The position numbers and the translations under genes were made by a program. The notes below the pieces were generated by a model. It saw only the letters and a program-made list of their open reading frames with translations, searched no databases and was not told the origin of the DNA. From Legionella geestiana (lineage in GTDB: Bacteria; Pseudomonadota; Gammaproteobacteria; Legionellales; Legionellaceae), in assembly GCF_004571195.1 (NCBI RefSeq), contig NZ_CP038271.1, forward strand, positions 434,001 through 498,000: a stretch of 64,000 nucleotides of DNA. Direction: 5' to 3'. Each line of letters starts with the position of its first letter. The stretch's first letter is position 1. Of the stretch, positions 8,732-17,896 are shown piece after piece.

Positions 8732-8748
8732 CTTAAGACTCCCTTAAG
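8732..8748 (+). promoter_or_regulatory. Candidate PmrA-type direct repeat (CTTAA-N6-CTTAA)
   Basis: The stretch reads CTTAAGACTCCCTTAAG, two CTTAA half-sites with starts exactly 11 bases apart. The published Legionella/Coxiella PmrA element is cTTAATatT-N2-cTTAAT, with the same spacing; 12 of 15 specified positions agree by hand. The second half-site ends about 50 bases before the preferred ATG at 8799 of the giant gene, leaving room for a -10 near 8765-8770. The half-sites are palindromic, so yebC on the other strand could also be affected. Confidence 0.55.
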
Positions 8749-8798
8749 TATTATTGGTTAACCTCTGCTACTTCAACGGTTACTGGAGCGAAAGGACC

Positions 8799-11700
8799 AT
8801 GCTGATACTTCTCACAGAACTGCTGCACAACCTTGCCAATTTACTGGCAACGGCAGGAAACGGCGCTGCTCGCCTTGGCAGAATCACAGCAGGCTTCACG
8901 GCGAAATCGGTGCGTGCGCACTTTAACCTTTTAGGCCAGTATACGGCTCCCATTGAGCAGGAGCTTTTTGATGTCGAAGAGCCGCCAACACCGCGCTCTC
9001 TCAACCTTATCGGTCAAATCGCTCTGACACTGCTGCCCATAAATCCGCTTGCATGGTTCCTCTCCATCACTCTCGTGCCTGCCGTTTATAATGCAACTCT
9101 TCTGCTTGTCGTTTTATACGCGCGTCTCTGCAACCTGGCACTTCCTGATAATCCGCGCTTTCAGCTTAAGGTACCCGAAGGCAGCATGCCATGGTATCGC
9201 CAGATGTATGGTGTGGCCGGCGTTGTCCTGGCGCTCCTCGCGGGCCTCCCGAGCATGGCCGCCATCGCCTTTGGACGCATGCTGGTCAACTCCTGGAGCA
9301 GCCTGAAAGTCGGTTATAGTTTCATCGTTAATCCATTGTTTGATGCCGATAACCAGATAACACTGGATAAAAGCATTCAAGAAGATAAATTTCTTAACAA
9401 ATATGGCTTCGGATTGCCGGGCTTCGTTCTCGGTGCATTGGCCGGCTTTTTAGCCGCTGGCGGGATTATAAACTGGCGCACATTGAAAAACTCGGCATTA
9501 ACGGCCTCACGCATCGTTTTTTCAGCGGGCTTTATTGTCTTTAACGGTGAATCTGCCAGGGAGGGTGGTATTGAAACAGATGGACGGGTGAATTATCTGA
9601 AATACGGCTTTGGCGCACCGGGCGCAGTTATAGGCGCTCTGCTGGCGCTACCTTCCATGGCGGCCTCCCTCTTTTTGCGGGTGGCGTATAATGCATGGTT
9701 CAGTATACCGCTTGCCTGGTTTAGGCTGACTGACCCGCTGCACATCGATGCCGGACTCCGTGAGCCCGGAGAGATCCTGATAGATGGGATTGCTAAACGT
9801 ACCCCTCTGAACAAGTATCTCTTCGGCGCACCCGGCCTGCTCATTGGCAGCCTTGCCGCACTCTTTACTTCAACCTTTGTAGCAGGTTGGCTTATCCTCA
9901 AAAACTCCGGGCTAAGTGCCGTCAGACTCATCTATTCCGCGGGCTTTCTTGCATGGAATGATGAGCGCGCTCAAAATGGCGGCATCGAAGACGATGTCAA
10001 CGGCTCAAAACGCAAACTGCATCACATCTTTGGCTATGGCCTTCCGGGTCTCGTCCTTGGCGCCCCTTTCGCCGCACTCAGCATGGGGCTTGTGGCACTC
10101 ACCCGCACCTTCAAACAGTCATCCCTGACCGCATGGCACATCGTGTATTCAGCAGGCTTTGTTGTCTTTAACGGTGAACCCGCTAAAGACGGCGGCATTG
10201 AAAATGACAATCGTAGCAGCTTCGCCAAATTCGGCATCGGCGCACCGGGCGCACTGATTGGCGCCCTGCTGGCGCTGCCTTCCATGGCGGCCTCCCTCTT
10301 TTTGCGGGTGGCGTATAATGCATGGTTCAGTATACCGCTTGCCTGGTTTAGGCTGACTGACCCGCTGCACATCGATGCCGGACTCCGTGAGCCCGGAGAG
10401 ATCCTGATAGATGAGATTGCTAAACGCACCCCTCTGAACAAGTACCTCTTCGGCGCACCCGGCCTGCTCATTGGCAGCCTTGCCGCACTCTTTACTTCAA
10501 CCTTTGTAGCAGGTTGGCTTATCCTCAAAAACTCCGGGCTAAGTGCCGTCAGACTCATCTATTCCGCGGGCTTTCTTGCATGGAATGATGAACGCGCTCA
10601 AAATGGCGGCATCGAAGACGATGTCAACGGCTCAAAACGCAAACTGCATCACATCTTTGGCTATGGCCTTCCGGGTCTCGTCCTTGGCGCCCCTTTCGCC
10701 GCACTCAGCATGGGGCTTGTGGCACTCACCCGCACCTTCAAACAGTCATCCCTGACCGCATGGCACATCGTGTATTCAGCAGGCTTTGTTGTCTTTAACG
10801 GTGAACCCGCTAAAGACGGCGGCATTGAAAATGACAATCGTAGCAGCTTCGCCAAATTCGGCATCGGCGCACCGGGCGCACTGATTGGCGCCCTGCTGGC
10901 GCTGCCTTCCATGGCGGCCTCCCTCTTTTTGCGGGTGGCGTATAATGCATGGTTCAGTATACCGCTTGCCTGGTTTAGGCTGACTGACCCGCTGCACATC
11001 GATGCCGGACTCCGTGAGCCCGGAGAGATCCTGATAGATGAGATTGCTAAACGCACCCCTCTGAACAAGTACCTCTTCGGCGCACCCGGCCTGCTCATTG
11101 GCAGCCTTGCCGCACTCTTTACTTCAACCTTTGTAGCAGGTTGGCTTATCCTCAAAAACTCCGGGCTAAGTGCCGTCAGACTCATCTATTCCGCGGGCTT
11201 TCTTGCATGGAATGATGAACGCGCTCAAAATGGCGGCATCGAAGACGATGTCAACGGCTCAAAACGCAAACTGCATCACATCTTTGGCTATGGCCTTCCG
11301 GGTCTCGTCCTTGGCGCCCCTTTCGCCGCACTCAGCATGGGGCTTGTGGCACTCACCCGCACCTTCAAACAGTCATCCCTGACCGCATGGCACATCGTGT
11401 ATTCAGCAGGCTTTGTTGTCTTTAACGGTGAACCCGCTAAAGACGGCGGCATTGAAAATGACAATCGTAGCAGCTTCGCCAAATTCGGCATCGGCGCACC
11501 GGGCGCACTGATTGGCGCCCTGCTGGCGCTGCCTTCCATGGCGGCCTCCCTCTTTTTGCGGGTGGCGTATAATGCATGGTTCAGTATACCGCTTGCCTGG
11601 TTTAGGCTGACTGACCCGCTGCACATCGATGCCGGACTCCGTGAGCCCGGAGAGATCCTGATAGATGAGATTGCTAAACGCACCCCTCTGAACAAGTACC

Positions 11701-14057
11701 TCTTCGGCGCACCCGGCCTGCTCATTGGCAGCCTTGCCGCACTCTTTACTTCAACCTTTGTAGCAGGTTGGCTTATCCTCAAAAACTCCGGGCTAAGTGC
11801 CGTCAGACTCATCTATTCCGCGGGCTTTCTTGCATGGAATGATGAACGCGCTCAAAATGGCGGCATCGAAGACGATGTCAACGGCTCAAAACGCAAACTG
11901 CATCACATCTTTGGCTATGGCCTTCCGGGTCTCGTCCTTGGCGCCCCTTTCGCCGCACTCAGCATGGGGCTTGTGGCACTCACCCGCACCTTCAAACAGT
12001 CATCCCTGACCGCATGGCACATCGTGTATTCAGCAGGCTTTGTTGTCTTTAACGGTGAACCCGCTAAAGACGGCGGCATTGAAAATGACAATCGTAGCAG
12101 CTTCGCCAAATTCGGCATCGGCGCACCGGGCGCACTGATTGGCGCCCTGCTGGCGCTGCCTTCCATGGCGGCCTCCCTCTTTTTGCGGGTGGCGTATAAT
12201 GCATGGTTCAGTATACCGCTTGCCTGGTTTAGGCTGACTGACCCGCTGCACATCGATGCCGGACTCCGTGAGCCCGGAGAGATCCTGATAGATGAGATTG
12301 CTAAACGCACCCCTCTGAACAAGTACCTCTTCGGCGCACCCGGCCTGCTCATTGGCAGCCTTGCCGCACTCTTTACTTCAACCTTTGTAGCAGGTTGGCT
12401 TATCCTCAAAAACTCCGGGCTAAGTGCCGTCAGACTCATCTATTCCGCGGGCTTTCTTGCATGGAATGATGAACGCGCTCAAAATGGCGGCATCGAAGAC
12501 GATGTCAACGGCTCAAAACGCAAACTGCATCACATCTTTGGCTATGGCCTTCCGGGTCTCGTCCTTGGCGCCCCTTTCGCCGCACTCAGCATGGGGCTTG
12601 TGGCACTCACCCGCACCTTCAAACAGTCATCCCTGACCGCATGGCACATCGTGTATTCAGCAGGCTTTGTTGTCTTTAACGGTGAACCCGCTAAAGACGG
12701 CGGCATTGAAAATGACAATCGTAGCAGCTTCGCCAAATTCGGCATCGGCGCACCGGGCGCACTGATTGGCGCCCTGCTGGCGCTGCCTTCCATGGCGGCC
12801 TCCCTCTTTTTGCGGGTGGCGTATAATGCATGGTTCAGTATACCGCTTGCCTGGTTTAGGCTGACTGACCCGCTGCACATCGATGCCGGACTCCGTGAGC
12901 CCGGAGAGATCCTGATAGATGAGATTGCTAAACGCACCCCTCTGAACAAGTACCTCTTCGGCGCACCCGGCCTGCTCATTGGCAGCCTTGCCGCACTCTT
13001 TACTTCAACCTTTGTAGCAGGTTGGCTTATCCTCAAAAACTCCGGGCTAAGTGCCGTCAGACTCATCTATTCCGCGGGCTTTCTTGCATGGAATGATGAG
13101 CGTGCTCAAAATGGCGGCATTGAAGACGATGTCCGCAATCAACAGCGCAAACTGTATCACATCTTTGGCTACGGTCTCCCGGGCCTCGTACTTGGCGCGC
13201 CCATGGCCGCCACAGGTGCTGCACTTGTAGTTGGATTTCGCATGTTCCGGGAATCGTGGATTGCTTTTACAGCACTTTCAGGGTCTTTCCTGAATGGCGC
13301 ATTAGGCATGCCCCAATTTGCGGGACTCGCCGGTGATAAACGCAGCCTGCGCTTAAAAATTACCGGAACACCTGGCTATCTTCTCGCCGTCGTGTTAACC
13401 CTGCCGCTAAGCATGCTGATTTTTGCTGGAAAATTCATTGCCCCCAATAGCGTTTTCTTCGTCATCGGTACAGCGTTGTCACCGATTGTTGCCGTGATTA
13501 AATGGCTGAATCTTGGACTTGGGCGCGCACGTTTCGAGCCATCAACCCCTTCCGTTGAAACCGAGCAGCGTTTCAAAAATTTATACTCTTCCCTCAACGG
13601 CTGGGGGCAGCTCCCTGAGAATGGGGTTATTCAAGAACATGCGGATGGACGAAAAGGTCCGCTGTGTTTTACCCGTAAGGCGGTCACACTGAACGTGGCC
13701 TCCCTTCCGGAAAGGGTGCTTGATGAGTTGCTGCAAGCGTGGAGACAGAGCAGAGACAAGGAGCGATTTTTCGAAGCAAACGGTGAATTTGATGAAGCCA
13801 TACGGGAAATACATGCGCATTATGCCGCCTTAAACTGTCTGGAATTTCAAAACACCGTTGACGAGCGTACACGCCACATCGATGAGCTCGGAACGTTTAT
13901 CAAGCAGTATCTTATGAGCGGGCATGCGCCAGTGCCACCTCGTTCGCAACAAGACTACAGCTGGAGCGCCACTTTTTATGGGCGGCAACGTTCTGAAGCA
14001 GTGCCTTCATCTGTCCTTGATAGTGTACCTTTGGCAGCTGCCTCGACAGCATCGTAA
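8799..14057 (+). CDS. Giant modular membrane protein with 209-residue tandem repeats; candidate secreted effector
   Basis: I do not recognise this 1752-residue protein. Almost all of it is built from about 21 hydrophobic modules of 65-73 residues, each opening with a glycine-rich turn of the form Y/F-G-x-P-G-x-x-x-G-A/S, continuing through two hydrophobic segments, and ending in a short charged loop (for example AQNGGIEDD, AKDGGIEND, REPGEILID). Three module types make a 209-residue super-unit repeated five times, with a sixth copy that diverges near its end. Only the N-terminal 70 or so and the last 190 residues differ in style; the tail (about 1580-1752) is soluble and helical and ends in a small-residue-rich stretch (VPLAAASTAS). 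No cleavable signal peptide is seen. ATG 8799 is preferred to the upstream GTG/TTG-type opening at 8754 because AAAGGA precedes it and the earlier codon would fall in the promoter. The PmrA-like box and Legionella-type setting suggest a Dot/Icm substrate acting in host membranes; that is inference. Confidence 0.85.
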   Translation: MLILLTELLHNLANLLATAGNGAARLGRITAGFTAKSVRAHFNLLGQYTAPIEQELFDVEEPPTPRSLNLIGQIALTLLPINPLAWFLSITLVPAVYNATLLLVVLYARLCNLALPDNPRFQLKVPEGSMPWYRQMYGVAGVVLALLAGLPSMAAIAFGRMLVNSWSSLKVGYSFIVNPLFDADNQITLDKSIQEDKFLNKYGFGLPGFVLGALAGFLAAGGIINWRTLKNSALTASRIVFSAGFIVFNGESAREGGIETDGRVNYLKYGFGAPGAVIGALLALPSMAASLFLRVAYNAWFSIPLAWFRLTDPLHIDAGLREPGEILIDGIAKRTPLNKYLFGAPGLLIGSLAALFTSTFVAGWLILKNSGLSAVRLIYSAGFLAWNDERAQNGGIEDDVNGSKRKLHHIFGYGLPGLVLGAPFAALSMGLVALTRTFKQSSLTAWHIVYSAGFVVFNGEPAKDGGIENDNRSSFAKFGIGAPGALIGALLALPSMAASLFLRVAYNAWFSIPLAWFRLTDPLHIDAGLREPGEILIDEIAKRTPLNKYLFGAPGLLIGSLAALFTSTFVAGWLILKNSGLSAVRLIYSAGFLAWNDERAQNGGIEDDVNGSKRKLHHIFGYGLPGLVLGAPFAALSMGLVALTRTFKQSSLTAWHIVYSAGFVVFNGEPAKDGGIENDNRSSFAKFGIGAPGALIGALLALPSMAASLFLRVAYNAWFSIPLAWFRLTDPLHIDAGLREPGEILIDEIAKRTPLNKYLFGAPGLLIGSLAALFTSTFVAGWLILKNSGLSAVRLIYSAGFLAWNDERAQNGGIEDDVNGSKRKLHHIFGYGLPGLVLGAPFAALSMGLVALTRTFKQSSLTAWHIVYSAGFVVFNGEPAKDGGIENDNRSSFAKFGIGAPGALIGALLALPSMAASLFLRVAYNAWFSIPLAWFRLTDPLHIDAGLREPGEILIDEIAKRTPLNKYLFGAPGLLIGSLAALFTSTFVAGWLILKNSGLSAVRLIYSAGFLAWNDERAQNGGIEDDVNGSKRKLHHIFGYGLPGLVLGAPFAALSMGLVALTRTFKQSSLTAWHIVYSAGFVVFNGEPAKDGGIENDNRSSFAKFGIGAPGALIGALLALPSMAASLFLRVAYNAWFSIPLAWFRLTDPLHIDAGLREPGEILIDEIAKRTPLNKYLFGAPGLLIGSLAALFTSTFVAGWLILKNSGLSAVRLIYSAGFLAWNDERAQNGGIEDDVNGSKRKLHHIFGYGLPGLVLGAPFAALSMGLVALTRTFKQSSLTAWHIVYSAGFVVFNGEPAKDGGIENDNRSSFAKFGIGAPGALIGALLALPSMAASLFLRVAYNAWFSIPLAWFRLTDPLHIDAGLREPGEILIDEIAKRTPLNKYLFGAPGLLIGSLAALFTSTFVAGWLILKNSGLSAVRLIYSAGFLAWNDERAQNGGIEDDVRNQQRKLYHIFGYGLPGLVLGAPMAATGAALVVGFRMFRESWIAFTALSGSFLNGALGMPQFAGLAGDKRSLRLKITGTPGYLLAVVLTLPLSMLIFAGKFIAPNSVFFVIGTALSPIVAVIKWLNLGLGRARFEPSTPSVETEQRFKNLYSSLNGWGQLPENGVIQEHADGRKGPLCFTRKAVTLNVASLPERVLDELLQAWRQSRDKERFFEANGEFDEAIREIHAHYAALNCLEFQNTVDERTRHIDELGTFIKQYLMSGHAPVPPRSQQDYSWSATFYGRQRSEAVPSSVLDSVPLAAASTAS
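9600..13215 (+). repeat. 627-bp in-frame tandem repeat array, about 5.8 units
   Basis: Units start at 9600, 10227, 10854, 11481, 12108 and 12735, each 627 bases (209 codons). Units 2 to 5 look identical when read side by side; unit 1 differs at a handful of positions near its start and middle (for example GGG for GAG, CGT for CGC), and unit 6 matches to about 13098 and then drifts to about 13215. Each unit itself contains three diverged sub-repeats of roughly 70 codons. Exact DNA identity points to recent duplication or ongoing gene conversion, and copy number may vary between strains or be misassembled. Confidence 0.97.
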
Positions 14058-14103
14058 AATCATGCGAGGATTGGTCTGATTGTAGAGGATGGCGGAGGAA
14101 GGG

Positions 14104-15351
14104 ATGCACATGCACGGATTTGGGAACTACCATCAGAGTGAAGCCATTAGCGGGGCTCTGCCTCTCCATCAGAACTCCCCGCAGCGCTGCCCGCTCGGCC
14201 TTTATGCTGAACAGCTGAGCGGCACCGCCTTCACGCGCCCGCGCCATGTTAATCTGCGCTCGTGGCTCTATCGCCTGCTGCCATCCGTTGTACATAAAGA
14301 CTTCATCTCTGTAAAAAACAATCTCGTGCAGCCGTTTCTGGAAATACAGCCGCCCAACCCTTTTCGCTGGGCGCCAATGCTTTCGCCCGCGCATGCGTGT
14401 GACTTCGTAGATGGCCTGCAGCACATGGCAGGTTCTGAGCGCGTAAACGCCTGGCGTTACCTGTGCAACCAGTCAATGACAACGCGTTTTTTTGTGAACC
14501 ATGATGGCGAAATGCTATTTGTTCCCGAGCAGGGAGCATTGCGTCTGTGCACAGAATTTGGCGTGCTGACTATTGCTCCTGGCCATATGGCTGTCATTCC
14601 GCGCGGGGTTATCTTTCGTGTCGAGCTCGAAAACGACTTTGCCCGTGGCTACCTTTGTGAAAATTCCGGTGTTCCGCTGGCGCTCCCGGAACTTGGACCC
14701 ATCGGTGCCAATGGTCTTGCCTGCCCTCGCCATTTTGTCTACCCTGATGCAGCCTTTGAGAAAGACCTCGGCATATGCACCGTTATGTGCAAGTCACAAA
14801 ATACGCTCTGGCAGGCCGAATACCCGGATTCGCCGCTCAATGTTGTCGCATGGCAGGGTAATCTTGCACCTTATAAGTATGATCTGGCGCTTTTTAATAC
14901 CATTAACACCGTAAGCTTTGATCACCCGGATCCTTCCATCTTCACGGTACTCACCTCTCCGGGTCTCATTCCCGGAGAAGCAAACCTTGATTTTGTCATT
15001 TTCCCGCCGCGCTGGATGGTGGCTGAGAATACCTTTCGCCCCCCCTGGTTTCACAAAAACTGCATGAGTGAATTCATGGGGCTCATTAAAGGCACGTATG
15101 ACGCAAAACTGGAAGGCTTTTTGCCAGGGGGGGTCAGCATTCACAACGCGATGACCGCTCACGGCCCGGATGCACAGACGTGGGAAACCGCGACTCATGC
15201 CCCACTTAAACCTGAACGCTACGATAATACGCTGGCATTCATGTTTGAAACCGCCTCCCCCTGGCGCATCACCCAAACCGCGATGGAAGACCAGAGTCGG
15301 GAATGTGATTACTCAGCCTGCTGGCAGTCACTGAAAACGCCTTCTATATAG
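14104..15351 (+). CDS. hmgA: HmgA, homogentisate 1,2-dioxygenase
   Basis: Opens the aromatic ring of homogentisate with O2 and Fe(II) to give maleylacetoacetate in tyrosine/phenylalanine breakdown; loss of this step leads to pyomelanin from accumulated homogentisate. The 415-residue protein has the family N-terminus ([31 protein letters not shown]), iron-ligand regions [14 protein letters not shown] (His, Glu) and [10 protein letters not shown] (His), and full length. ATG 14104 follows GGAGGAAGG at good spacing and is preferred over ATG 14089, which lacks room for a ribosome site; ATG 14110 also possible. hpd and maleylacetoacetate isomerase are not adjacent. It starts 46 bases after the giant gene on the same strand. 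Confidence 0.97.
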   Translation: MHMHGFGNYHQSEAISGALPLHQNSPQRCPLGLYAEQLSGTAFTRPRHVNLRSWLYRLLPSVVHKDFISVKNNLVQPFLEIQPPNPFRWAPMLSPAHACDFVDGLQHMAGSERVNAWRYLCNQSMTTRFFVNHDGEMLFVPEQGALRLCTEFGVLTIAPGHMAVIPRGVIFRVELENDFARGYLCENSGVPLALPELGPIGANGLACPRHFVYPDAAFEKDLGICTVMCKSQNTLWQAEYPDSPLNVVAWQGNLAPYKYDLALFNTINTVSFDHPDPSIFTVLTSPGLIPGEANLDFVIFPPRWMVAENTFRPPWFHKNCMSEFMGLIKGTYDAKLEGFLPGGVSIHNAMTAHGPDAQTWETATHAPLKPERYDNTLAFMFETASPWRITQTAMEDQSRECDYSACWQSLKTPSI

Positions 15352-15421
15352 ACATATATATCGATCGTATTACAAAATGCTGTTATAATGACTAATTGTT
15401 TATTAGTTGTTGAAAATTATC

Positions 15422-16636
15422 ATGCCAAAGACAGTATTGCCGATTATTGCTCCAGAGAAAATCACTACCCGCCCCGAAGGAATTCATCCTCACTTTTGGC
15501 TGAGAGTGCTGAATGCTTATATAGAACCTCATGAACTCAACTTATTTTGTATGGCAAAAAAAGACCCTCAATTCATCAGTAACAAACCAGGGTTGCGTGC
15601 ACAACGCCAATGGCTGTGCATGGTGATTGGACATCCGGGCATGAAAAGTGCTGAAGTCGGAGCCTTCGTTGACAAGGCGCGAGCCATAAAAATGCCACCG
15701 GAAGTCATCGCCGCGGCGTTTGCGAGCCTGCTAAATGAGAAACATTTTTATGCTTTTCTGAAGTACTGTCCGGGCGTTGAACGCCGCCCCTCTGTGCTCC
15801 TTGCGTTATCGTCACTTGGAAAAGTGCCTATGATAACAAAATATCTGTCGCTTCTCACATTCGAGGACGCCATCGAGCTGATAGTTCAGGCACTGAAAAT
15901 GGCACTCATTGCAGACAAGGATTATGCGGTTTTTATTAAGTTGTTTAAACATCTTCCGCGCGAATTCCATAAAATGGCATTGATGCTTTCCGGGCTTCAT
16001 GCAATTGCAATTGCCCTTCGCCATAAGCTTAGCGGTGAAACCGGAAAAGTTGTTCTTCATACCCCAAAAATAATTATCGACGAAAATCTCGAGGACGCAC
16101 AGCTTCTTTTCACTGAAACGGTGCGACTTGGACGCGTTGACTATGCAGAATACCTGCTGCAGGAAGCTCAAGAAACGGCAGAAGCACTTGCCTCTGACGC
16201 GTTTAATTCCGCATTCCATGTGGCGCTCCGTAATAAAGATGCCACCATGATAAAGCTGCTGCTTCGTTTTCCTTCAATTTTCGAATATGCAGAGCTTAAT
16301 TATTACGCGCATTGTCATGAGATTCTTGAAGCTTTTGCCCTTGAGGAAACGCACAGACTTGCAGCACGCACTCCTTCTGTCGAAACGGGAGAAATTGAAC
16401 TGTCCAATACCGAGTGTCGCCTCGCCGCAACACTGCTTGAGTTTCTGACAGAAAATCACCCGCGAAACCATGATTTTGAGCGGCAGTTACTGCGCCAGCT
16501 TCCTGGAGTTGAAGAGATTTATACCTTACGCCTTGAAAACAGTCCGCTGCAAGCGCCCACACTCGGGATCTTTAACATGAGACAGCCTGCTGACACGTCA
16601 GAAGCTTCATCCAGCACGTCTTCTCACACGCCCTAA
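15422..16636 (+). CDS. Unknown protein with ankyrin-like helical region; effector candidate
   Basis: A 404-residue soluble, mostly helical protein I cannot assign. The region 225-295 has helix pairs resembling ankyrin repeats (AFHVALRNKDATMIKLLLRF), preceded by similar but weaker pairs (DAQLLFTETVRLGRVDYAEYLL). The C-terminal 20 residues are Ser/Thr/Ala-rich and disordered (TSEASSSTSSHTP), and an acidic pair lies upstream (PGVEEIYTL), features seen in many Dot/Icm substrates but not diagnostic. ATG 15422 is preferred to a TTG at 15407. A perfect -10 hexamer (TATAAT, 15384-15389) lies 33 bases upstream, with no good -35. The gene looks more AT-rich than its neighbours, which may indicate separate acquisition. 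It converges on the Sel1 gene with a 4-base overlap of stop codons. Confidence 0.8.
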   Translation: MPKTVLPIIAPEKITTRPEGIHPHFWLRVLNAYIEPHELNLFCMAKKDPQFISNKPGLRAQRQWLCMVIGHPGMKSAEVGAFVDKARAIKMPPEVIAAAFASLLNEKHFYAFLKYCPGVERRPSVLLALSSLGKVPMITKYLSLLTFEDAIELIVQALKMALIADKDYAVFIKLFKHLPREFHKMALMLSGLHAIAIALRHKLSGETGKVVLHTPKIIIDENLEDAQLLFTETVRLGRVDYAEYLLQEAQETAEALASDAFNSAFHVALRNKDATMIKLLLRFPSIFEYAELNYYAHCHEILEAFALEETHRLAARTPSVETGEIELSNTECRLAATLLEFLTENHPRNHDFERQLLRQLPGVEEIYTLRLENSPLQAPTLGIFNMRQPADTSEASSSTSSHTP

Positions 16637-17754
16637 TCCGATTCAGGCGGCGGAGTGCGAATCTCGATGTTTTTGAGAAACGCTTCTCCGTCGGTTCGCT
16701 CACTGGCACTCATGTTTTTTTCGAGCCCGCTCAGGTCTTTTTGCGCCTGAGCATCCCCCCCTTTGGAGGCCAGGGTCAGCCAGGCATAGGCGCGGGCGTT
16801 GTCTTTGCTGACTCCGAGCCCCGCCATATAGAGATATCCAAGCTTACCCTGTGCCAGGGGGTCACCATATCCCGCGGCCTCCCCAAACCAGTAAACCGCC
16901 TGCTTGTAATCTTTATCGACACCAGTTCCCGTCATGTATAACTGACCCAGCGCAGTCTGTGCATCCGTACTGCCAGCTTCGGCCGATTTTTGATACCAGT
17001 AGACGGCTTTTTCAGGATTACGCTCAATTCCAAGGCCATTCAGGTATTGATAGGCAAGGGATGCCTGTGCCCCTCGATGCCCGTTGTTGGCCGCCTGAGA
17101 AAACCAGTAAGTCGCCTGAGCTTCATCCTCAGGAATGCCATACTTGCCGGTGTAAAGTACTCCAAGGCTGTACTGACCCTTTGGATCATCCTGCTCAGCG
17201 GCTTTTTTATACCAGAAAAAGGCTTGTTCCGGGTCTTTTTTAACACCGTCACCCAGCATGTAGTAATAACCGAGGTTCACCTGCGCCTTGCTGTAGCCAT
17301 GCACGGCAGACTTTTTGAACCATGAAAATGCTTCACGGGCATCGGCCTTCACACCATCTCCGGAAGCATACATCAATGCGACATTACGCTCCGCAATGGC
17401 ATTGCCCTGAAGCGCAGATTTTTTGTACCATTCAAAGGCTTTTTTATAATCCTGCTGAACACCATCGCCCGTGTCATACATAAACCCGAGCCCAAGCTGT
17501 GCCAGCGCGTAATTTTTTTCCGCGGCCTTTTGATACCACTCCAGCGCTTTAACCGGGGAGCGATTAACGCCATAGCCATACTGGTACATGCGCCCGATAA
17601 CATACATCGCTTCTTCATTGCCGGATTTGGCCGGTTGAATCAGCTGTTGATAGGCCGTGGTGTAATCGCCATTTTCATAGGCGGAAAAACCGATGAATTC
17701 ATCAGCAAATACACTGGTCGTCACAAGCAGCGTGGCTAGTGCAATATGGCGCAT
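16633..17754 (-). CDS. Sel1-repeat (SLR/TPR-like) exported protein, LpnE-like
   Basis: A 373-residue protein with an N-terminal signal peptide (RHIALATLLVTTSVFADEF, cleavage about after FA) and eight consecutive Sel1-like repeats from about 45 to 335, each of the form AxxxLGxxYxxGxGVxxDxxxAxxWYxKAA, then a short charged tail. L. pneumophila LpnE is a 375-residue exported protein with eight SLRs that promotes host-cell entry and vacuole trafficking; the match in length, repeat number and signal peptide makes this a good LpnE candidate, but Sel1 proteins have many paralogues (EnhC, LidL), so no symbol is given. The frame continues to an ATG at 17784 without a ribosome site; the internal ATG 17754 gives the clean signal peptide. 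Confidence 0.9.
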   Translation of the reverse strand: MRHIALATLLVTTSVFADEFIGFSAYENGDYTTAYQQLIQPAKSGNEEAMYVIGRMYQYGYGVNRSPVKALEWYQKAAEKNYALAQLGLGFMYDTGDGVQQDYKKAFEWYKKSALQGNAIAERNVALMYASGDGVKADAREAFSWFKKSAVHGYSKAQVNLGYYYMLGDGVKKDPEQAFFWYKKAAEQDDPKGQYSLGVLYTGKYGIPEDEAQATYWFSQAANNGHRGAQASLAYQYLNGLGIERNPEKAVYWYQKSAEAGSTDAQTALGQLYMTGTGVDKDYKQAVYWFGEAAGYGDPLAQGKLGYLYMAGLGVSKDNARAYAWLTLASKGGDAQAQKDLSGLEKNMSASERTDGEAFLKNIEIRTPPPESD

Positions 17755-17826
17755 ACCTGTCCCGAGCGGATAGTCCTTATTCATAGCGTAGAAGATGAGT
17801 GGGTTTGCCGCAAATCAGACCCTTAG

Positions 17827-17873
17827 AATATAAAGCCGGACTTTAAGCCCGGCTTTATATTTCTGTTTTTTTT
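17827..17873. terminator. Strong 13-bp hairpin with T8 on the plus strand
   Basis: A perfect 13-base stem (17827-17839 with 17849-17861, core AAAGCCGG/CCGGCTTT), a 9-base loop, then eight T at 17866-17873 on the plus strand. The nearest reader is the minus-strand fadA operon, which ends at 17897 and meets the hairpin with an AT-rich base but no long U-run. It therefore probably works in both directions, isolating the Sel1 gene from the fatty-acid operon. Confidence 0.75.
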
Positions 17874-17896
17874 CATTGACATATCATCAATGGTCT

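Noticed and set aside
8754-8798. Fifteen extra N-terminal codons for the giant gene
   Set aside because: They would start within 6 bases of the PmrA-like box and lack a ribosome site; ATG 8799 has AAAGGA.
10034-13066. Five 174-codon antisense frames, one in each 627-bp unit, plus smaller ones
   Set aside because: They recur only because the DNA unit recurs, have no ribosome site, and oppose a clearly protein-like sense frame.
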